Assembly: GCF_001954135.1 (NCBI RefSeq)
Contig: NZ_MBEQ01000029.1
Coordinates: 58,087-122,086, forward strand
Length of the DNA: 64,000 nucleotides
Origin: Mycobacterium sp. GA-1841
Lineage (GTDB): Bacteria > Actinomycetota > Actinomycetes > Mycobacteriales > Mycobacteriaceae
Reading direction: 5' to 3'
Under the pieces are notes generated by a model that saw nothing but the letters and a program-made list of their open reading frames with translations, searched no databases and was not told the DNA's origin. Positions 7,847-14,374 of the stretch are shown here, one piece after another. Every line of letters starts with the position of its first letter. The first letter of the stretch is position 1. Position numbers and translations under genes: made by a program.

Positions 7847-9241
7847 TCAGCAACGTGAAGTGCGTGCGATCCTGGCTACCAGCACGTCCACGACCAGGAA
7901 GGCCAGCAGGCTCAGCCCGAACAGCGGCAGAGCCCAGCCGAGCGCAACCGCGACCGCCAGGACGGCGGCAATTCCCCAGACCGGCAGGCGACGGATCGCT
8001 CCGCGCAGCGGTGGCCGGCCCACGGCCCAGTCCGAACCGCGGGTGGGCCGGCGTTGCCACCACATCCGATATCCACGAACGATCACGGTGATCAGACCGA
8101 TCATGGTCAACGCCAACACGATCTGATTGGCGACGCCGAACAGCAGGCCCATGTGGGCCTCGATGGTCCACTCGGTGAGCTTGGCCAGCAGCGGCCACTG
8201 CGCGAAGTTCACCCGGTCGGTCACCGCACCGGTTTCCGGGTCGACGGCGATCTCGTCGTAGCGGGTGGGCCAATCACGTTTGCGTTCAGCCACTTTCCAG
8301 CCCTGCCCCGCTTCGGAAGGCGGGTACATCCACATCGGCCCACGTAGGCCGGCCTGCTCGGCGGTCTGCAGCACTGTGTCGGCACCGCGCAGGTCCGCCG
8401 GGCCACCGTGGTGGCCGTGATGCGCCGCTGTCGCACCTGTGGGCAAGCCCGTGTGGATCGCAGGTGCGGTGGTGTTTAACTTCGCCTGAATGGCGTTGAC
8501 CGTCTCGCCGCCGTGACGGGACCAGGTGATACCCGACACCGACAACGCCAGCAGGACCGCCACGATCCACACCCCTACCGCACCGTGCCAGGACAGCGTG
8601 CGGCGTCGTCCCGAGGCAGCCCGGTCCGGCACCACCAGATTGCGCACCGTGCGGTTCTCGCGGCGCCGCATGACCCACAAGGCCAGCCCGGCCAAGGCGA
8701 TCACCCACATCCAGCTCGCGGCCAGCTCGGAGTAGTTGCGGCCGAGCGCACCCAGATGCAGGTTGCGGTGCAACTCGTCGAACCAGGCCCGCACCGGCAT
8801 CCACTGCCCGTAGGTGGTCAGCGCGCCTTGCACCTCACCCGTATAGGGGTCGACGAAGACCGTGCGCGAGTACTCCGGTGGAACATCGTTGAGCGCCGGG
8901 TCCAGCACCAACCGAATCTGGGTGGTCTCGTCGGGCTCGACGGGCGGCCGGATGCTCTCGACCGTGCCTTCCGGGTGAACGCGACGGGCCGCGGCGATCT
9001 GGTCGGCCAACGGCAGACGTTGGGTGCCGACGTGCTCGACCGTGAGCTCGTCGCGGTGGACGACGGTGTCGATCTGTGGGATCAGCGCATAGAGCAGCCC
9101 GGTGACCGCTGCGATCAGGATGAACGGTCCGACGAACACGCCGGCATAGAAGTGCAACCGCACCAGCAGCGGGCGGAGGGAATGGGTGGTGACGGGCGGA
9201 GGGAATTCTTCGCGCAGTTGATCGTCGGGGGTGGTGGTCAT
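7847..9241 (-). CDS. PepSY-associated transmembrane protein
   Basis: The 464-residue membrane protein begins with a short cytoplasmic stretch, then HFYAGVFVGPFILIAAVTGLLYAL (first helix), followed by an extracytoplasmic PepSY region with DPYTGEV and ALTTYGQW, two central helices, a further PepSY-like domain (YDEIAVDPETGAVTDRV) and three C-terminal helices. This is the PepSY_TM layout seen in iron- or copper-linked membrane proteins and some flavin reductases. A His-rich patch (TAAHHGHHGG) could bind metal. It appears to be co-transcribed with the adjacent membrane protein upstream. The precise role is not known. Confidence 0.85.
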   Translation of the reverse strand: MTTTPDDQLREEFPPPVTTHSLRPLLVRLHFYAGVFVGPFILIAAVTGLLYALIPQIDTVVHRDELTVEHVGTQRLPLADQIAAARRVHPEGTVESIRPPVEPDETTQIRLVLDPALNDVPPEYSRTVFVDPYTGEVQGALTTYGQWMPVRAWFDELHRNLHLGALGRNYSELAASWMWVIALAGLALWVMRRRENRTVRNLVVPDRAASGRRRTLSWHGAVGVWIVAVLLALSVSGITWSRHGGETVNAIQAKLNTTAPAIHTGLPTGATAAHHGHHGGPADLRGADTVLQTAEQAGLRGPMWMYPPSEAGQGWKVAERKRDWPTRYDEIAVDPETGAVTDRVNFAQWPLLAKLTEWTIEAHMGLLFGVANQIVLALTMIGLITVIVRGYRMWWQRRPTRGSDWAVGRPPLRGAIRRLPVWGIAAVLAVAVALGWALPLFGLSLLAFLVVDVLVARIARTSRC

Positions 9242-9334
9242 GGAAGGCCTTCAGGTGAAAGGAATGTGAGAAGCGCACGCGCGCAACCGATAACAGCCCG
9301 TCAAACCGACGGACTCAGATGAAGGTGCGGGCTG

Positions 9335-9874
9335 TCAGCCCATGCCGGACACCGACGGTGGTGCCCGCATTCCCAGACCGGCGCGCAACAGAACAGGGCG
9401 CGCCGCAACCACATTCGAGCGCCATCGGGGTTGACGCCCCGACGCAGGGATCCGGAGGGTGGCAAAGATGCGCAGCCAGCACAGCACCGACGCGCAGATC
9501 ACGTAGAGGTACTCGGCCGCACCGATCAGCAGACCGAGGGCCACCGCGGCGCCGACGTGCATGCCCACCATCGGGGCAGTGAACAGCGACCCGCCGTGGT
9601 GATGCCCGCCGGCCGTGGCCAGCGCGAGGTGGCCGAGCAGCTGGCCCACACCCAGCCCGGCGATCAACAGACCGCTCCTGGCGGCGCGGGTTTCCGGGTT
9701 CAGTCCGCCGACGGCGGCACCGAGTGCCGCACACAGCAGCAACAGCACGATCAGCGGGCTACTCGCCGGAGGCAGTCCCCCGGCTGCGGTATGGGCGACT
9801 GTCGCGGTGAGCGCCGAACACGCACCGACCAGGCCGCCACGCAACCGCGCGGCCTGCTTGACGGGCGTGCTCAC
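9335..9874 (-). CDS. small polytopic membrane protein with His motif
   Basis: The 179-residue protein has about four hydrophobic helices: GACSALTATVAHTAAGGLPP, PLIVLLLLCAALGAAVGG, LLIAGLGVGQLLGHLAL and MVGMHVGAAVALGLLIGAAEYLYV. A GGHHHGGS loop lies between helices 3 and 4. Proteins of this appearance often sit beside PepSY or copper-related genes in actinobacteria, so a metal-linked role is possible but not shown. GTG 9874 is chosen because a TAAGAT -10 box ends 7 bp upstream, which would make the mRNA leaderless. The PepSY gene follows 93 bp downstream. Confidence 0.65.
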   Translation of the reverse strand: MSTPVKQAARLRGGLVGACSALTATVAHTAAGGLPPASSPLIVLLLLCAALGAAVGGLNPETRAARSGLLIAGLGVGQLLGHLALATAGGHHHGGSLFTAPMVGMHVGAAVALGLLIGAAEYLYVICASVLCWLRIFATLRIPASGRQPRWRSNVVAARPVLLRAGLGMRAPPSVSGMG

Positions 9875-9881
9875 CTGCGAA

Positions 9882-9887
9882 ATCTTA
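9882..9887 (-). promoter_or_regulatory. -10 box (TAAGAT) of a leaderless promoter
   Basis: On the minus strand TAAGAT is followed by 7 bases and then the GTG of the membrane-protein gene, the spacing expected if transcription begins on the start codon. No good -35 is visible. It lies back to back with the methyltransferase promoter. Confidence 0.55.
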
Positions 9888-9895
9888 CGGTTGCC

Positions 9896-9901
9896 TAGAG
9901 T
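9896..9901 (+). promoter_or_regulatory. -10 box (TAGAGT) of a leaderless promoter
   Basis: TAGAGT followed by 7 bases and GTG 9909 of the methyltransferase gene fits a leaderless mycobacterial promoter. It overlaps the divergent promoter region at 9882-9887, so both polymerases would compete for the same 30 bp. Confidence 0.5.
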
Positions 9902-9908
9902 TGGCGCG

Positions 9909-10616
9909 GTGGGCGGCCGGGTGTATGAGCAGTACGAGTTGATCGCCGATCAGTACGCCGAGACGTTCGCGGGCCAGTTCGACGAGCGGCCGTTCGATCG
10001 CGCCGTCTTGAGGTCTTTCGCCGATCTGGTGACACAGTCCGGCGGCCGCTCGGTGCTCGACGCCGGTTGCGGGCCCGGCGAGGCCACCGCCGAACTTGCC
10101 GACTGTGGCCTGTGCGCCGAGGGCGTCGACGGTTCTGCGGCGATGGTTTCCCTGGCGAGCCGACGATGGCCTCAGCTGAGGTTTCAGACCGCCGACATGT
10201 TCGGCCTCGCACACGCCCCGGGAAGCTTCGACGCAGTGTGCGCCTGGTACTCGATCATCCACACCCCCGCCGACGCCCTACCCGAGCTGTTCACCGGATT
10301 CCGACGGATCCTCACCGACCCGGGCTGGCTGCTGCTCGCATTCCAGACCGACGGGGAACCGGGTATCTACGAGCAGGCTTTCGGCCGGGACGTGGCGCTG
10401 ACATTCCTGCGCCACGACACCGCCACCGTCTGCGCTGCATTGGCGGCCTCCGGGTTCACCGTGTACGCCACGACCAAGCGAGCGCGACAAGCACACCTGA
10501 ATGAGCCGACGGCTCAGGCCGTGGTCATCGCGCATACTCGCCGGCCATGGGCGCCACCAGCTGGATCGAGGTCACCATCACCGATGCCGGTGAGGATTGG
10601 GCCACCTTCACGCTAA
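9909..10616 (+). CDS. class I SAM-dependent methyltransferase
   Basis: After YEQYELIADQYAETF, the protein has the SAM-binding motif I VLDAGCGPGEATAEL, acidic VDGSAAMV for the ribose hydroxyls, and FDAVCAWYSIIHTP as motif IV. This is the small-molecule methyltransferase fold. The substrate is not predictable. The start GTG 9909 is chosen from the TAGAGT box 7 bp upstream; the frame is open further upstream but those residues are not family-like. The last 25 or so residues (RRPWAPPAGSRSPSPMPV) run out of frame through an SRPBCC gene remnant. The natural stop seems to have been lost when the neighbouring gene was deleted. Confidence 0.85.
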   Translation: MGGRVYEQYELIADQYAETFAGQFDERPFDRAVLRSFADLVTQSGGRSVLDAGCGPGEATAELADCGLCAEGVDGSAAMVSLASRRWPQLRFQTADMFGLAHAPGSFDAVCAWYSIIHTPADALPELFTGFRRILTDPGWLLLAFQTDGEPGIYEQAFGRDVALTFLRHDTATVCAALAASGFTVYATTKRARQAHLNEPTAQAVVIAHTRRPWAPPAGSRSPSPMPVRIGPPSR

Positions 10617-10777
10617 ACCACATCATGCACGCGGCCGACGACGACGAGTTCTGGCTGCAGTTCGGTCCCGGGGCGGTCGGAGTCGGTTGGGACTCCGCGC
10701 TTCTGGGCCTCGCCGGATATCGCAGCGGCGGCGACCGCATCACGCCGGAGGGGAGCGCGGCCTGGGCAGCCACCTGA
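10547..10777 (+). pseudogene. SRPBCC (AHSA1-type) gene remnant, internal fragment
   Basis: The 76 residues contain WIEVTITDAGEDWATFTL and EFWLQFGPGAVGVGWDSALL, the strand-and-last-helix region of START/AHSA1-like SRPBCC proteins, which are normally about 140-200 residues. Both the N-terminal strands and the usual C-terminal extension after GSAAWAA are absent, so it is a fragment broken at both ends rather than a small gene. It overlaps the end of the methyltransferase frame by 70 bp. Translation from ATG 10547 is possible, but such a piece could not form the closed SRPBCC barrel. Confidence 0.65.
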
Positions 10778-10786
10778 GCCGGGCCG

Positions 10787-10792
10787 TACCCT
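10787..10792 (+). promoter_or_regulatory. -10 box (TACCCT) of a leaderless promoter
   Basis: TACCCT lies 6 bp before GTG 10799 of the nitrobindin gene, the spacing for a leaderless transcript. No ribosome site is visible before that GTG. Confidence 0.45.
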
Positions 10793-10798
10793 GTCGTT

Positions 10799-11284
10799 GT
10801 GCCTGACCTCCACCCGAACCTGACCGTGCTGGCTCCCTTGCTCGGCACCTGGGCCGGGCCCGGAGCCGGTGAATACCCGACGATCGAATCGTTCGAATAC
10901 CTCGAGGAGATCACCTTCGGCCACGTCGGCAAGCCGTTCCTGACTTACAGCCAGCGCACCAAGGCCCGCGACGACGGTCGTCCACTACACGCCGAGACCG
11001 GATACCTGCGGGTGCCCGAGCCCGGTCGCGTCGAATGGGTACTGGCCCACCCGACCGGCATCACCGAAATTCAGGAAGGCACCGTGCACGTCGCCGACGG
11101 ACGCATCGACCTGGAGCTGGCCGCGTCCACCATCGGCCTCACCGCATCAGCCAAAAACGTTGCGGCACTGTCCCGCTCCGTCCATGTCGAGGGCGATCAG
11201 CTGAGCTATGACCTGCAGATGGGTGCGGTCGGCCTGCCGCTACAACATCACCTTTCCGCCACGCTGACCAGGAAAACCGTATGA
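10799..11284 (+). CDS. nitrobindin-family heme-binding beta-barrel protein
   Basis: The 161-residue protein starts PDLHPNLTVLAPLLGTWAGPGAGEYPTI, the G-x-W-x-G-x-G signature of nitrobindin/THAP4 (formerly DUF1794), and ends with PLQHHLSATL, where the second histidine is the proximal heme ligand in characterised nitrobindins. Members bind ferric heme in a ten-stranded barrel and react with NO or peroxynitrite; Rv2717c is the mycobacterial example. Here the gene is the first of a pair: its stop overlaps the ATG of the LipE-like gene by 4 bp. Confidence 0.92.
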   Translation: MPDLHPNLTVLAPLLGTWAGPGAGEYPTIESFEYLEEITFGHVGKPFLTYSQRTKARDDGRPLHAETGYLRVPEPGRVEWVLAHPTGITEIQEGTVHVADGRIDLELAASTIGLTASAKNVAALSRSVHVEGDQLSYDLQMGAVGLPLQHHLSATLTRKTV

Positions 11285-12525
11285 GCCAACCAGCCCCGAC
11301 CGGCAAGATCGACCTCCCTTCCGACCTGGACGCTGTCACCGACATCGGCGACGAGGATCATTCGGAGATCGATCCCCGGGCCATCGAACGGATCTGGGAA
11401 TCGGTCCGGTACTGGTATGGCGCGGGGCTGCACCCGGCCATCCAGGTGTGCCTGCGGCGCAACGGAAAAGTAATCCTCAACCGCGCGATCGGGCACGGCT
11501 GGGGCAATGGACCCGACGACGGGCCGGATGTCGAGAAGATCCCGGTCAGCACACAGACCCCGTTCTGCGTGTACTCGGCGGCCAAGGCCATCAGCACCAC
11601 CGTGGTCCACATGCTCGTCGAGCAGGGGCACTTCTCCCTCGACGACCGGGTCTGCGATTACCTTCCGACCTACACCAGCCACGGCAAAGACCGCACCACG
11701 ATCCGGCACGTCATCACCCACAGCGCCGGGGTCCCCATCCATACCGGGCCGCGTCCCGACGTCACCCGCGTCGACGACAGCGAATACACCCGCGAGCAAC
11801 TGGCGCTGCTCAAACCTGTGTACCGGCCGGGCCTGGTGCACATCTATCACGGACTGACCTGGGGCCCGCTGGTCCGCGAAATCGTCTCGGCCGCCACCGG
11901 CCGCAACATCCGCGACATCCTCGCCGAGGAGATTCTCGACCCGCTGGGATTCCGCTGGACCAACTACGGCGTCAAGCCCGACGAGGTTCCGCTGGTGGCG
12001 CCCAGCCACGTCACCGGCAAGCCGCTGCCGGCACCGATCGCCGCGGCGTTCCGGGCCGCGGTCGGCGGGACGCCGGATCGCATCATCCCGCTGAGCAATA
12101 CGCCGCTGTTCCTCACCAGTGTCATCCCGTCGTCGACCACGGTCTCGAATGCCGACGAGCTGTCACGGTTCGCCGAAATCCTGCGCCGCGGAGGCGAACT
12201 CGACGGGGTGCGGATCATGAAGCCGGAGACACTGCAGGCTGCGACGGCGCCGTGTCGGCGGATGCGCCCGGATGTGGCGACCGGACTCAAGCCCATGCGC
12301 TGGGGCACCGGGTACATGCTCGGCGGAAAACGCTTCGGACCGTTCGGCCGCAACACGCCTTCGGCATTCGGGCACACCGGCCTGGTCGACATCGCGGTGT
12401 GGGCCGATCCGGCGCGACACTTGTCGGCAGCCGTCGTCAGCAGCGGTAAGCCCGGCGCGCACCGCGAGGCGAATCGCTATCCCGCGGTGCTGGACCGGAT
12501 CGCCGCCGAGATCCCGGTCAGCTAG
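11281..12525 (+). CDS. beta-lactamase-fold serine hydrolase (LipE-like)
   Basis: The 414-residue protein is a class C beta-lactamase-type esterase: SxxK in CVYSAAKAIS (about residue 100), YxxL-like YHGLTWGPLVREI supplying the tyrosine, and a C-terminal FGHTGLVD standing for the KTG/HTG box. It contains no signal peptide. Length and sequence resemble mycobacterial LipE (Rv3775), annotated as a lipase/esterase, but I do not assign the symbol without an alignment. The ATG overlaps the nitrobindin stop (ATGA), so the two are translationally coupled. A wrecked carboxylase gene follows 9 bp after the stop. Confidence 0.88.
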   Translation: MSQPAPTGKIDLPSDLDAVTDIGDEDHSEIDPRAIERIWESVRYWYGAGLHPAIQVCLRRNGKVILNRAIGHGWGNGPDDGPDVEKIPVSTQTPFCVYSAAKAISTTVVHMLVEQGHFSLDDRVCDYLPTYTSHGKDRTTIRHVITHSAGVPIHTGPRPDVTRVDDSEYTREQLALLKPVYRPGLVHIYHGLTWGPLVREIVSAATGRNIRDILAEEILDPLGFRWTNYGVKPDEVPLVAPSHVTGKPLPAPIAAAFRAAVGGTPDRIIPLSNTPLFLTSVIPSSTTVSNADELSRFAEILRRGGELDGVRIMKPETLQAATAPCRRMRPDVATGLKPMRWGTGYMLGGKRFGPFGRNTPSAFGHTGLVDIAVWADPARHLSAAVVSSGKPGAHREANRYPAVLDRIAAEIPVS

Positions 12526-12534
12526 GAGTCGTCC

Positions 12535-13073
12535 GTGCCCGACGTTCCCGTGCCCGACGATCTCGCCGAACTGCTACGCCGCCGGGCGCTGACGGAGGAC
12601 GCCGGCCGGCCCGACGCGGTCGCCCGGCGGCCGAGGCCGAGGCCCTGGTACGGCGTGGCTCCCGGCTGCTGGTGGCCGGTGCTGCGCTGACCGTGCCGCT
12701 CGTCGCGGTGATCTTGCGACGTGGCTACGGCCTGGGCGCACAGGCGATGTGCGGAGGTAGTCTCCACGAACCGCTGCTGACGGTGGCGTGGCCGGGCGCT
12801 CACCTCGGCCCGATGGGCCTGGAGGGCGCCGTCCGGCTGGGGATGCGCAAGGAACTGGAGGCCATCGCCGACCCCGACGAGCGCGAGCAGGCGGTGCGCG
12901 CAGCCACCGCGGCGGCCGAGGAGAACGCGCGGGCGCTCAACTCGGCCTCCATGTTCGAGCTCGACGACGTCGTCGATCCGGCCGATACGCGGGAGCTGAT
13001 CGCTGCCACGTTGGCCGCGGCCGCGCAGCACGAAACGCCCGCGCCCCGTTCGCGGTTCATCGACACCTGGTAG
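12535..13073 (+). pseudogene. acyl-CoA carboxylase carboxyltransferase (AccD-like) with internal deletion
   Basis: From GTG 12535 the frame reads PDDLAELLRRRALTEDAGRP then DAVARR, the N-terminus of mycobacterial carboxyl-transferase-domain proteins, and then leaves the family and hits a stop near 12690. A second frame reads AEAEALVRRGSRLLVAGAAL then TVPLVAVILRRGYGLGAQAM and runs to TAG 13073; this is the C-terminal third of the same family, with the oxyanion GYG.GAQAM loop. The central part of an expected 500-residue protein (roughly 300 residues) and the reading frame are lost near 12630. The gene directly followed lipE and is dead as a carboxylase. Confidence 0.85.
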
Positions 13074-13097
13074 CCGCTGCAGCCGGCTTTCGCACCA

Positions 13098-13126
13098 TTG
13101 ACTACACGCTGTAGTAGACGTAACGT
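13098..13126 (+). promoter_or_regulatory. promoter with operator dyad in the spacer
   Basis: TTGACT (13098-13103), a 17-bp spacer and TAACGT (13121-13126) form a good mycobacterial sigma-A promoter whose start would fall at or next to ATG 13134. The spacer holds a perfect dyad, ACTACA-CGC-TGTAGT (13101-13115), overlapping the -35, so a repressor bound there would block the promoter. Confidence 0.65.
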
Positions 13127-13133
13127 CCCCGGC

Positions 13134-13571
13134 ATGCGGCGGTGGAGTTTCGCACAATGGGGATTGCTGATCATCTCGCTGTTTCATGTGGTGCAGGCAA
13201 TCGTCGGTTTCATTGCAGAACCGAGTTTCGCCATCGGTCCGGACGCGCCGACAACACCGATTCTGGGCATGGACTACAACGGCTGGCACGCCGTGGCCGG
13301 GTTGACGCTGTTCGGTCCGGGCCTGATTCTCTGCCGGCGAAAATCGTGGGCCGTGCTCTATCTGCTGCTCGCCGCGATGGCCGGAGCGCTTCCCGGACTC
13401 TGGGCTTTCTTCTCCAATCAGGTGGCGTACGTCTTCGCCTTCCCCAACAACACCACCGATGCGATCGTCCATCTGGCAACTGCCGCTGTGATGCTTACGG
13501 TGGCAGGAGTGCAGATCCACCACGATGGCGGGCTCCGCAACTCCCTGGCCGAGCTAACACTCAAGCGGTGA
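13134..13571 (+). CDS. four-helix membrane protein, DUF4383-like
   Basis: The 145-residue protein has helices at WGLLIISLFHVVQAIVGFI, NGWHAVAGLTLFGPGLILC, SWAVLYLLLAAMAGALPGLW and TTDAIVHLATAAVMLTVAG. The HAVAGL and D.IVHL..A pattern resembles DUF4383-type mycobacterial membrane proteins, of unknown function. The start is set at ATG 13134 because the promoter upstream predicts transcription from that base; an ATG at 13098 lies inside the -35. There is no obvious operon partner: the next gene is 296 bp away. Confidence 0.7.
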   Translation: MRRWSFAQWGLLIISLFHVVQAIVGFIAEPSFAIGPDAPTTPILGMDYNGWHAVAGLTLFGPGLILCRRKSWAVLYLLLAAMAGALPGLWAFFSNQVAYVFAFPNNTTDAIVHLATAAVMLTVAGVQIHHDGGLRNSLAELTLKR

Positions 13572-13867
13572 CCCGACAAGTTAGCTGGACGGGTACCCAT
13601 ATAACGATTTGGTTACCACGCTTCCGGCGCCAGATCACGATCAATTAAGAATGCCGGGCGGTCTCTGAGACTATTCAAGATCATCGGCGGCAATTCTTCG
13701 GTATTGAGGCGCAATTCACCCTGATAGGGCGTAACGAAACAACTTCCGTCACATTGGTTTCAATCGGCAGATGTTTTGCTCGTCGGCATTGCGGCTACTT
13801 TCGATTTCGGGCGGGGATCACCGCGATCACCAATCGCGACCCATCACTAATGCCAAAGGAAATGATC
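13572..13867. other. AT-richer intergenic region before the hemophore gene
   Basis: This gap contains no credible gene. It is noticeably richer in A/T than its surroundings, contains a GGGTACCC palindrome near 13600 and several T-rich stretches, and ends in an AAAGGA ribosome site (13855-13860). It probably carries the promoter and a long leader for the hemophore-like gene, but I could not identify a clear -35/-10 pair or an IdeR box. Confidence 0.5.
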
Positions 13868-14266
13868 ATGAAATTCACTGGTACCACCGCGCGTCGTGGA
13901 ATTGTCGGTACGTGTGCCGCCGGCCTGCTCGGCGGTGTGGCTGCGGCGATGATCGGCGCTCCGACGGCAGCGGCCGCACCCGACTGCAGCGCCAGCGGGG
14001 TGGCCGGCACCGTCAGCAGCACCACCGGCGCCGCGCGCGCATATCTCGACAGCCACCCCGGCGCCAACCAGGCCGTGACCACCGCGTTCAGCCAGCCTCG
14101 CCCGCAGGCCGCGGCGACGCTGCGCGGTTACTTCACCGCCAACCCGCAGGAGTACAACGACCTGCGTGGAATCCTGGCGCCCATCGGGGACACCCAGCGT
14201 GCGTGCAACGTGACCGCGCTGTCGCCGGAACTGTCCTCGGCTTATAACGAGTTCATGGCGGGCTAA
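13868..14266 (+). CDS. hemophore-like secreted protein (Rv0203 family)
   Basis: The 132-residue protein has a signal peptide (ARRGIVGTCAAGLLGGVAAA, cleavage after TAAAA) and a mature domain beginning APDCSASGVAGTVS, then ARAYLDSHPGANQAVTTAF, and ending with a CNVTALSPELSSAYNEFMAG helix. This is the mycobacterial hemophore-related pattern, with two cysteines that can bridge the ends. Rv0203 carries heme between the exterior and MmpL3/MmpL11; the same role is inferred here, not shown. The start is ATG 13868, 7 bp after AAAGGA; in-frame ATGs upstream lack a signal-peptide context. Confidence 0.8.
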   Translation: MKFTGTTARRGIVGTCAAGLLGGVAAAMIGAPTAAAAPDCSASGVAGTVSSTTGAARAYLDSHPGANQAVTTAFSQPRPQAAATLRGYFTANPQEYNDLRGILAPIGDTQRACNVTALSPELSSAYNEFMAG

Positions 14267-14374
14267 ACCGCTGGGCCTCGGCCCGTCGCTGCGACTGGAC
14301 GTCGTGGCGGCGGGCCGCTGGCTTGTCTGGACTCATTAACGTGGAGCCAGGGTCAACACGTCGAGGAGGACGGG

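Noticed and set aside
13572..13867. Possible small gene or IdeR-regulated leader before the hemophore gene
   Set aside because: No frame has a start with coding character, and I found no TTAGGTTAG-type IdeR box.
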